From positions 1-43,381 of the forward strand of contig DATJGF010000184.1 of assembly GCA_035495315.1 (NCBI GenBank): a stretch of DNA of 43,381 nucleotides, written 5' to 3'. The stretch is from DATJGF01 sp035495315 (GTDB lineage Bacteria; Verrucomicrobiota; Verrucomicrobiia; Limisphaerales; UBA8199). The notes under the pieces are model-generated. The model was not told the DNA's origin. It was given only the letters and a program-made list of their open reading frames with translations, and did no database searches. Both the position numbers and the translations under genes were made by a program. The number at the start of each line of letters is the position of its first letter. Within the stretch, counting starts at the first letter, position 1. Of the stretch, positions 23,550-29,935 are shown in pieces.

Positions 23550-23900
23550 ATGATCAAGTCCATCAAAACAACATCTGTCCAGAACCGTCGGAAATTCGAC
23601 CAAACCTTCAAACGGGAAGCGGTCCAGAACTGGCTCAACAGCGGCAAGTCCGCTCAAGTGGTTGGGGAGGAGTTGGGCATCAATTCCAACCTCCTTTACG
23701 CCTGGAGAAAGCTGGTTCCCGCCGGCACTGGGGGGAGAGCGCCGGCGGCCAAGCCAGGCTCAGTGGCCGATCTGCAAAGTCAATTGGAGGCCGCCCATCG
23801 TGAACTGCGTCACACGCGCGAGCAGGTCACCATTTTAAAAAAAACATTGGGCATTCTCTCCGAACCGTCCTCGAACGATATGAACGGATCGACGCGATGA
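23550..23900 (+). CDS. IS3-family transposase OrfA
   Basis: 116 residues. N-terminal helix-turn-helix of the IS3/IS2 type: 'RRKFDQTFKREAVQNWLNSGKSAQVVGEELGINSNLLYAWRKL', followed by a leucine-zipper-like coiled coil ('DLQSQLEAAHRELRHTREQVTILKKTLGIL'). OrfA binds the terminal repeats. An A8 run (23837-23844) lies in the coiled-coil end; orfB's frame, which is -1 to orfA, is open without a stop from this run to its own ATG, so ribosomes slipping there would make an OrfAB fusion, the active transposase in IS3 elements. Without slippage translation ends at the TGA of the ATGA overlap at 23897-23900. Confidence 0.9.
   Translation: MIKSIKTTSVQNRRKFDQTFKREAVQNWLNSGKSAQVVGEELGINSNLLYAWRKLVPAGTGGRAPAAKPGSVADLQSQLEAAHRELRHTREQVTILKKTLGILSEPSSNDMNGSTR
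23836..23844 (+). promoter_or_regulatory. Candidate -1 programmed frameshift site (T A8)
   Basis: ATT TTA AAA AAA ACA in the orfA frame; the -1 frame from here is open (AAA AAA AAC ATT GGG CAT) up to the orfB ATG at 23897. An A-run of this length is a typical slippery site for IS3-family OrfAB production. A downstream stimulatory structure is not obvious. Confidence 0.65.
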
Positions 23901-24739
23901 AAACCGAGCATGCCATCCTGAGGCTCTGCCAGGAGTTGGACGTCTCGGCCAGTGGTTACTATGACTGGCAATCGCGGTGCAGTTGCCCGGGTCTCCGGGC
24001 CCTCCAAGATCAAGCCCTAAAGCAGGAGATCCAATCCATTCACACCGGCAGCCGCCAGACCTACGGCAGCCCGCGCATCGTCATGGAGTTGCGCAAAAGC
24101 GGAGCTCGTCATGGACGCAACCGGGTTGCCCGGCTCATGAAGCAGGAGGGCTTGTGCGGACGCCAGAAGGGGCGCTTCCGCGTTCAGACCACCGACAGCA
24201 ATCATGACCAGCCCATCGCCCCCAATCGGCTGGCCGAGGCTCCCAAGGCGAGCGCGCCCAATCAGATTTGGGTCGCTGATATTACCTACATTCAAACCGG
24301 GGAGAACTGGCTTTACGTGGCCGCCATCATGGACCTCTACAGCCGAAAAATCGTCGGCTGGGCCATGGCAGAACGCATCGACACGGCTCTTATTCTAAAA
24401 GCTCTTTTCATGGCCTTGCTGCATCGGCAGCCCCCGGCCAGCTTGCTCTTCCACTCCGATCGCGGTGTTCAGTACGCCTCCGCTGATTACCGAAGCGCCC
24501 TGACCCAGGCCGGCCTGGTCGCCTCCATGAGTCGCAAAGGCAACTGCTACGACAACGCAGCCATGGAAAGCTTCTGGAGCACCCTCAAACTTGAACTGGT
24601 CTACCGGCGCGACTTCCAAACCCGCGCCCACGCCCAAACCGAGATCTTCGATTACATCGAAGTCTTCTACAATCGCCAACGCTCCCATAGCGCTCTGAAC
24701 TACCTTTCGCCCGTTGACTTCGAACTCCAAAACAACTAA
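23897..24739 (+). CDS. IS3-family transposase OrfB (DDE integrase domain)
   Basis: 280 residues. N-terminal HTH_21-like region ('QTYGSPRIVMELRKSGARHGRNRVARLMKQEGL') precedes a retroviral-type integrase core with the full DDE triad: Asp-128 in 'IWVADITYI', Asp-188 in 'LFHSDRGVQY' and Glu-224 in 'NAAMESFWSTLK', with the expected 35 residues between the last two. The C-terminus 'YNRQRSHSALNYLSPVDFE' is the standard IS3 ending. The frame is complete and no key residue is lost. It overlaps orfA by 4 nt. Confidence 0.96.
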   Translation: MKTEHAILRLCQELDVSASGYYDWQSRCSCPGLRALQDQALKQEIQSIHTGSRQTYGSPRIVMELRKSGARHGRNRVARLMKQEGLCGRQKGRFRVQTTDSNHDQPIAPNRLAEAPKASAPNQIWVADITYIQTGENWLYVAAIMDLYSRKIVGWAMAERIDTALILKALFMALLHRQPPASLLFHSDRGVQYASADYRSALTQAGLVASMSRKGNCYDNAAMESFWSTLKLELVYRRDFQTRAHAQTEIFDYIEVFYNRQRSHSALNYLSPVDFELQNN

Positions 24740-24867
24740 CTAAGTGACCCGCTTTCTTTGTCCGTTTTATCGAAGCAATCCCAGTCGGGGGTCAGGCCCA
24801 AGTTGCTAAAATATTTCACGTTGATGAGTCGCTTGTGTCACGCGCAGTGAAGGTTTGTCGGCAATTT

Positions 24868-25101
24868 TTACAAAATCTTCAGTTCTCTAAACACAAATAG
24901 TGGTTCATCTGCTAACTCTGTTCTTTTAACCCACTCACCCGTCAATACAACCCTATCTTGATATTTTGGCGTGACCCCAGAGTATGCCGCATTCGCCTCG
25001 CAAGGGATTCGCTTAGTCGAAGAGCTTTTGATCCAAAACGAAAGCCGCGGGCTACCTGAAACTGGACTAGCGATGCTCCCGATAAGTATTGTGGTGGTGC
25101 C
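24868..25101 (-). CDS. Small hypothetical protein, possible OB-fold
   Basis: 77 residues from the ATG at 25101 (the open frame extends to 25227, but the extra part, rich in Arg, Pro and Cys, looks non-coding). 'TTILIGSIASPVSGSPRLSFWIKS' followed by 'YQDRVVLTGEWVKRTELADEPLFVFREL' reads like a five-strand OB-type barrel ('G.i..pv......f.i.......drV.l.GeWv......plF.f..l'). I do not know the family. It lies 84 bp beyond the right end of the IS and on the opposite strand to it. The start has no strong ribosome binding site. It could be a genuine single-domain nucleic-acid-binding protein or an accidental frame. Confidence 0.4.
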   Translation of the reverse strand, partial: GTTTILIGSIASPVSGSPRLSFWIKSSSTKRIPCEANAAYSGVTPKYQDRVVLTGEWVKRTELADEPLFVFRELKIL

Positions 25102-25319
25102 CATAGGGCGTCTCCGGTTTTTAACGGAGTATTGCGCGCCGCTTAAGGCAGGGCAAGCGATTCGAGGGCACGACGGGTAGAGACAAGGCCAAAATCGTCC
25201 CGCGTCATTTTTAGAGGCGGTTGCCAACGGTTACCAGAAATGCCCGGTTTCCATCCAATTGCCAGCCATTGAGACCGATTCAATGAGAAGCCTAAATGTG
25301 CGGGCCTCTCAAGCCGGTT

Positions 25320-26552
25320 CTAAACTAAGCCCGCGCTCATTGCCTGACCGGCCAGCCAACCGGTCGTCCAGGCAGCCTGGAAATTAAATCCACCCGTAAG
25401 ACCATCGATGTCGAGCAGTTCTCCCCCCAGATACAGCCCCGGGCAGATTCGGCTCTCCATGGTCCGGAAATTAATCTCATTCAAGCGCACGCCGCCGCAG
25501 GTGACGAACTCGTCCTGATTGAGAGTCTTTCCAACAACCTGCAGTTCGGTGGACTGAAGCTGTTGGACAAGGCGGTGACGGGCGGAGTGCGAAAGGCCGG
25601 CCCACCGGGTGTCGCGCGCGATCCCGGCCGCCAGAACGAGGTTATGCCACAACCGCGCGGCCAGCGGTGGCACTGAACTATTCACGACCAGGCGTGAGGG
25701 CTGAGCTTCGCGAAAGCCTTCAAGTTGCCGAGCGAGCGTTCGGGCGTCCAGATGGGGCAGCCAGTTGAGGCCAAGCGGGACCTGGTAATTCTGATCGTGA
25801 AGGGCGCGCGCGCACCAGGCAGAAAGCCGAAGAATGGCTGGCCCACTTAGGCCCGAGTGCGTGATAAGCACTGCGCCAAGCTCCCGCTTACCCAGACCGG
25901 GCAACGACACTTCCGCTTCCGGCACACTGATTCCGGCCAATTCACGAAGCCAGGGCGCAGCGATATGAAAGGTGAATAGCGAGGGAACCGGCGGCTCCAG
26001 GCTATGGCCTAGGGTGACAGCCAGTTGACCAGCAGCTGGGACGCGACATCCGCCGGTGGCCAGCATCAGACGTTCGCAACAGAATGTTCCACCGTCAGCG
26101 AATCCCAACTCGAAGCTCCCTTGGGCAAAGCGCGCCACGCGTTGGGGCGCGCGGTTTGCCGCCAGCTCAATGCCCGCGATCCTGGCCGCGTTCAGCAGGC
26201 AATCGATTATCGTCTTCGACGAGTCGGTTACTGGGAAAATGCGGCCATCGGCTTCAGTTTTGAGTTTCACCCCGCGAGATTCGAACCAGGCGATCGTGTC
26301 TCGCGGTTGGAAAGTGTGAAACGGACCAACCAAAGCCGGCCCGCCGCGGGGATAGTGGCCGCTCAGGTCGCGAGGCTCGAAGCAAGCATGAGTGACGTTG
26401 CAACGGCCGCCGCCGGAAATACGAACCTTGGAAAGGAATTGGGGGGTTTTTTCGAACAACGTGATGCGCGCTTGCGGTGCGGCTTCGGCGCAAGCGATGG
26501 CGGCAAAAAACCCAGCCGCACCACCTCCCACAATTGCGATACGCCCGCTCAT
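25320..26552 (-). CDS. BaiN/HI0933-family NAD(P)/FAD-dependent oxidoreductase
   Basis: 410 residues. The N-terminal FAD-binding Rossmann motif is 'RIAIVGGGAAGFFAAI' and its second element 'FLSKVRISGGGRCNVTHA' is diagnostic of the HI0933 (BaiN-like, YhiN) group. 'HSGLSGPAILRLS' and the C-terminal 'GLYLGGELLDIDGLTGGFNFQAAWTTGWLAG' close the flavin site in this family. The biochemical role of most members is uncertain; the best-studied relative, BaiN, acts in bile-acid dehydroxylation, which need not apply here. No signal peptide is present. The intergenic region before its start on the plus side carries the palindromic element at 26632-26770. Confidence 0.92.
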   Translation of the reverse strand: MSGRIAIVGGGAAGFFAAIACAEAAPQARITLFEKTPQFLSKVRISGGGRCNVTHACFEPRDLSGHYPRGGPALVGPFHTFQPRDTIAWFESRGVKLKTEADGRIFPVTDSSKTIIDCLLNAARIAGIELAANRAPQRVARFAQGSFELGFADGGTFCCERLMLATGGCRVPAAGQLAVTLGHSLEPPVPSLFTFHIAAPWLRELAGISVPEAEVSLPGLGKRELGAVLITHSGLSGPAILRLSAWCARALHDQNYQVPLGLNWLPHLDARTLARQLEGFREAQPSRLVVNSSVPPLAARLWHNLVLAAGIARDTRWAGLSHSARHRLVQQLQSTELQVVGKTLNQDEFVTCGGVRLNEINFRTMESRICPGLYLGGELLDIDGLTGGFNFQAAWTTGWLAGQAMSAGLV

Positions 26553-26631
26553 GGGAAAAGCCTAAGAACTTACGGGCGCAGGCTAAAGGGCTAAAGCAGA
26601 GGGAAGGGCATTGTTCGGGAAATTCATATCC

Positions 26632-26770
26632 CGTAGCGCAGACTTTCCAGTCTGCCGTGTCGCCCGACATTCTTGTCGGCAGCTTTTGATGATCTCTATC
26701 GATCAAGGGAAACCCAACGCATGCAGGCTCGAAAGCCTGCGGTACGGCAGACTGGAAAGTCTACGCTACG
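26632..26770. repeat. 139-bp element with 27-bp terminal inverted repeats
   Basis: Arms at 26632-26658 and 26744-26770 are reverse complements with one mismatch in 27 (each built on GACTTTCCAGTCTGCCGT). The centre holds a further short hairpin GCAGGCTCGAAAGCCTGC (26723-26740). I recognise this 'cgtagcgcagacttt' type as a common intergenic repeat in verrucomicrobial genomes, from general knowledge, not from a search. It lies between the BaiN start and the SUI1 start; no coding signal was seen in the remaining sequence there (26771-26952). Confidence 0.75.
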
Positions 26771-26952
26771 TGGCGAGGTGCGAAATATCCGGGTTCAGCG
26801 TCTTTATTCATCATCTCGCTGTGATGTCCCCCCACAGATTCAGCCGCAGGAACGAGTTTGAATGCCGCCGCCTTCACGACACTGAGCCCCCAACTCAAGA
26901 TGGGATTTGCTTCCTGGAAACGGGTCCGGCAGGTAAACTTTTCAACGAGCGC

Positions 26953-27345
26953 ATGAGCCATCACAAACATATTCCCCCTGATGAAGGGCACTCCTTTCAG
27001 AACAAGCCATTCGACTCTCTCTCCATCGAAGGTTTGCCGGCAGCGTCCCCGCTTTCCCTGCCTGATGCGGACCCCCGGACGGAAACCGAACCGGTTCGGA
27101 AGAGTCGTGGTCGAGTCGATATCATCCGACAGAAAGCCGGGCGAGGCGGCAAGACCGTGACGGTGGTTAAGAACTTTGTCGGCATCGGCTTGCCGGAAAA
27201 AGAGCAACTAGCCAAAAAGATGAAGGCTTGTGGCACTGGTGGCACCGTAAAGAACGGTCAAATTGAAATTCAGGGAGATAAGCGCGCGGAGGTTGCCGAA
27301 ATCCTGAGGGAAGCCGGGTTCTCCCCCGTCTTTGCTGGAGGGTAA
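26953..27345 (+). CDS. SUI1/eIF1-like translation factor
   Basis: 130 residues. The C-terminal ~75 residues form the SUI1 domain: 'RVDIIRQKAGRGGKTVTVVKNFVGIGLPEKEQLAKKMKACGTGGTVKNGQIEIQGDKR' in outline, with the signature 'GRGGKTVTVV' and 'CGTGGTVK' and the family-typical ending 'ILREAGFSPVFAGG'. Bacterial YciH-type members bind the ribosome and tune start-codon selection; eukaryotic eIF1 does the same. The N-terminal ~55 residues are low complexity with many Pro/Ser/Glu and probably disordered. The start ATG is the first with a sensible codon pattern; it lacks a strong ribosome binding site. Confidence 0.88.
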   Translation: MSHHKHIPPDEGHSFQNKPFDSLSIEGLPAASPLSLPDADPRTETEPVRKSRGRVDIIRQKAGRGGKTVTVVKNFVGIGLPEKEQLAKKMKACGTGGTVKNGQIEIQGDKRAEVAEILREAGFSPVFAGG

Positions 27346-27423
27346 CCACTCACACGGGAACCCACTGGAGATGGCAAATCCAACGCCAATCCGGTTTTCT
27401 AAGCCGGTCGAACTTTTCCGCGA

Positions 27424-27759
27424 TTAGCTCTTAGCTGGCTTGTTGATCCGATGCTCCTTCATCTCGGCGTATACGGACTGTGCCAAACCAGATTTTGCGA
27501 AGGCGAGCACCTTCGTCCCTTGAAGCCCGAAAAACTGCTCCAACTCCGCTGAGGTGTAGCGCTGGACAATCGGGTAGTGGGCAAACTCTGAAAGGATTTC
27601 TTTCCGGCTCTGCTCAGACAGGTCGTCGGTAATTAAGATGAAATGCAACTTGCTCTTGCTGCGTAGCAGGGTTTCCCGCCCGACGAGCAAAATGCGAGCG
27701 CGCAGCACGAAAGGAAACAACCTTTCCACCGCCCTGGCCCGACCCTGGTCCTTCGTCAT
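27424..27759 (-). CDS. L7Ae-like K-turn RNA-binding protein
   Basis: 111 residues. The core 'ILLVGRETLLRSKSKLHFILITDDLSEQSRKEILSEFAHYPIVQRYTSAELEQFFGLQGTKVLAFAK' in outline follows the L7Ae/L30e/YlxQ fold: 'G.e.v......l.lvi.a.D.s....kk.......v.....s..eLg...G....v.ai'. Family members bind kink-turns in rRNA or other RNAs. Its start overlaps the stop of the helicase gene as ATGA (27756-27759), so it is translated by coupling from the helicase gene. Together they suggest a ribosome-assembly or RNA-remodelling unit. Downstream, about 80 bp lead to the convergent SUI1 stop. Confidence 0.65.
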   Translation of the reverse strand: MTKDQGRARAVERLFPFVLRARILLVGRETLLRSKSKLHFILITDDLSEQSRKEILSEFAHYPIVQRYTSAELEQFFGLQGTKVLAFAKSGLAQSVYAEMKEHRINKPAKS

Positions 27760-29627
27760 GCCACTTTCACCTTGGCTTTACGGCCTTTGATTTGGGCTCG
27801 GTTCAACTTCGCGATGATGCCAGGGGCATGTTCCGAGGCTACTTTGACAAAAAGATGGCGATCGCGGATGTCCAGTTCGCCGATGATTTGGCGAGGCAGC
27901 CCCGTTGCACCGAGAATCGCGCCCACCACATCCGTTTCTACAATGCCCATTTCCGCGCCGACATTGATGAATAGCCGAGTTTGTCCTTCTGGTGCGGGAC
28001 GCCGGCTGGAATCCCTGGAGCGCTCATGAACTGCCGCCTGGTTTTCGTGCCGCACGCGTTCGGCCCGCGAAGGCTTAGTGGCTGCCGCGGCCCTATCCTC
28101 CGGCTTCCGAGGTTCAGCTTCCTGCTTAGCTGCCGGAGGCGGCGAAGGGCTGCTCGCTACAATGGGTCTTGCAGACTCATGCCGGCGAGGTTCTAAACCG
28201 CGCTCATTGCGCGGAGAACGACCGCCACGGTTGGGCGCTCGGCGGTCCACAACGCGTTCGAATCGCGCCTCTCCCCGCACAGGCCTGTCGCGGTCCACCG
28301 GCGATTCCTGACGCGCGGATTCTGGACCAGGCCCATCCCCCCCGCCTTGCAGGTGATGCAGCAAGGCTGAGGCAATGTCCGTCGAGCTGAAGCCCTCTTC
28401 GAGCAAGCGCTCAATCAACTGGTCCTGGCGTTTGTACTCACCACTCCTGAGCGTCGAGCGAATCTTGTCGAGCACCACGTTTGTACGAGCCTCTTCCACT
28501 TCCACAACCGTAGGCGGCCGCCCGCGATGGATTCTCGTATTGGTGTAGCGTTCGATGGTGCGAATTTGGAATACCTCGCGCCCCGAGGCGAAAGAGATCG
28601 CACGGCCGCTGCGCCCCTGCCGGCCGGTCCGACCAATGCGGTGCACGTAATCCTCTCCGTCATAAGGCAGGTCATAGTTGAACACCACCTCGATATCTTC
28701 CACGTCGATGCCGCGCGCCGCCACGTCGGTGGCAACCAGGAACTCCAGGCCGGACTTGCGAAATCTGTTCATGACACGGTCGCGCATCGCCTGTGTCATT
28801 TCGCCATGCAACCGGTCCGCCGAGTAACCTTGCGCGTTCAAATGCTCCACCAGCTCATCCACCATCCGACGCGTGTTACAAAAAATGATGCCCAGCTTCA
28901 GATCATGAATGTCAATCAGCCGCGTCAGCAGCTCCACCTTGAACCGCCGGTCCACTTCGTAATAGACCTGCTCGACCGTCGGCACCGTCAGCGCCTTCTG
29001 TTCAATACGCACGCTCTGCGGCTCACGTGAATATTTCTCAATTAACTGCTGGATTGGGCGCGGGATCGTCGCCGAGAAAAACACTGTCTGCCTCTGCGCG
29101 GGCGTTCCCTGAAGAATCAATTCGATGTCGTCGCGGAAACCCATGTTCAACATGACATCGACCTCATCCAGGATTACCATCTTGACCCGGTTCAGCCGCA
29201 AGGTGCCGCGCCGCATGTGATCCATCACCCGCCCCGGCGTTCCGATCACTACGTGCGCGCCCTGGCGAAGTCCGTAAAGCTGCCGGTCGTAGGATTGTCC
29301 CCCATACACCGGCAAAGCCTGCAACCCGCGTTTGAACAGCGCCAACTTGTGCACCTCCTCGGCCACCTGCACCGCCAACTCCCGTGTCGGGCAAAGAATC
29401 AGCACCTGGGTCGTGCGCTCTTCCACAGTAACTTTTTCCAGCGCCGGTGCCGCGAAAGCCACTGTCTTGCCCGACCCGGTTTGCGACTGACCCACCACGT
29501 CCTTGCCTTGCAACAACAGCGGTATTGCCTCAGCCTGGATCGGCGCGGCCTGTTCAAAGCCAAGCCTGTCAATGGCCTTGAGCAGGTCGCTCGAAAGCCC
29601 GAGTTCAGAAAATAATTTTGCTGCCAT
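27756..29627 (-). CDS. deaD: DEAD-box RNA helicase with C-terminal DbpA-type RNA-binding domain
   Basis: 623 residues from the Met at 29627 (MAAKLFSELGL). Q-motif 'LGFEQAAPIQAEAIP', motif I 'QTGSGKT', Ia 'PTRELA', Ib 'TPGRV', motif II 'DEVD' (a DEAD variant), III 'SAT', IV 'IIFCNTRR', V 'ATDVAARGID', VI 'HRIGRTGRQGRSG'. A basic, Arg/Glu/Pro-rich linker (~residues 440-535) leads to a DbpA-like RNA-binding domain (PF03880 type) at the end, 'RLFINVGAEMGI...VGAILGATGLPRQIIGELDIRDRHLFVKV'. CsdA/DeaD members unwind short RNA duplexes in ribosome biogenesis, mRNA decay and cold adaptation. The frame extends 114 codons further upstream to 29969, but that part is not helicase-like and overlaps the divergent gene; the true start is at the conserved N-terminus. 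Confidence 0.92.
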   Translation of the reverse strand: MAAKLFSELGLSSDLLKAIDRLGFEQAAPIQAEAIPLLLQGKDVVGQSQTGSGKTVAFAAPALEKVTVEERTTQVLILCPTRELAVQVAEEVHKLALFKRGLQALPVYGGQSYDRQLYGLRQGAHVVIGTPGRVMDHMRRGTLRLNRVKMVILDEVDVMLNMGFRDDIELILQGTPAQRQTVFFSATIPRPIQQLIEKYSREPQSVRIEQKALTVPTVEQVYYEVDRRFKVELLTRLIDIHDLKLGIIFCNTRRMVDELVEHLNAQGYSADRLHGEMTQAMRDRVMNRFRKSGLEFLVATDVAARGIDVEDIEVVFNYDLPYDGEDYVHRIGRTGRQGRSGRAISFASGREVFQIRTIERYTNTRIHRGRPPTVVEVEEARTNVVLDKIRSTLRSGEYKRQDQLIERLLEEGFSSTDIASALLHHLQGGGDGPGPESARQESPVDRDRPVRGEARFERVVDRRAPNRGGRSPRNERGLEPRRHESARPIVASSPSPPPAAKQEAEPRKPEDRAAAATKPSRAERVRHENQAAVHERSRDSSRRPAPEGQTRLFINVGAEMGIVETDVVGAILGATGLPRQIIGELDIRDRHLFVKVASEHAPGIIAKLNRAQIKGRKAKVKVA

Positions 29628-29935
29628 GAATAAAAAGCTCCGACACAGAATGTTTCTCCGGCAGCAATCATACCCCGGCCCTGCCTTAGAGCGAGGAACA
29701 AAGTGTTCCTCGAAACCCAGCCGTTCACGGTTTGCTCGGTGTGAGAGTATCGGTCTGTTTGGCTTCGCGCGTCGGCCTTTTCCGCCTGGATCAAACAATT
29801 TGCGAACGAGTTCGCTCTTGCGAAAAATCAGGCGCCGTTCCAAAACAGTCGTCAACGGCTCCAGCCTCTGGTTCAATCCAACCGCTGATCCGGGATGATA
29901 TGAACCGGCTGAACTTACGCTTTGGAAGGTGCGAT

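Larger units (their letters stand above)
23504..24783 (+). mobile_element. Complete IS3-family insertion sequence
   Basis: 1280 bp. Ends are imperfect inverted repeats beginning TGAGGTTGCCTCG (23504) and, on the other strand, TGGGATTGCTTCG (24783), continuing through ACGGACAGAGAA and ACGGACAAAGAA. The 3-bp GTC at 23501-23503 is repeated at 24784-24786, a target-site duplication of the size IS3 elements make. It carries overlapping orfA and orfB in -1 relation. Both ORFs are intact, so the element may be active. Confidence 0.93.

Noticed and set aside
23836..23844. A8 run as a sequencing indel that broke a single transposase gene
   Set aside because: IS3 elements normally have two frames joined by -1 slippage at such a run, so the two-ORF layout is expected.
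26761..27207. 148-residue minus-strand ORF over the SUI1 region
   Set aside because: The plus strand carries a clear SUI1 domain; the minus frame is its shadow plus repeat sequence. The segment 26771-26952 alone has a faint coding look ('AAFKLVPAAESVGG') but no start or family to support it.
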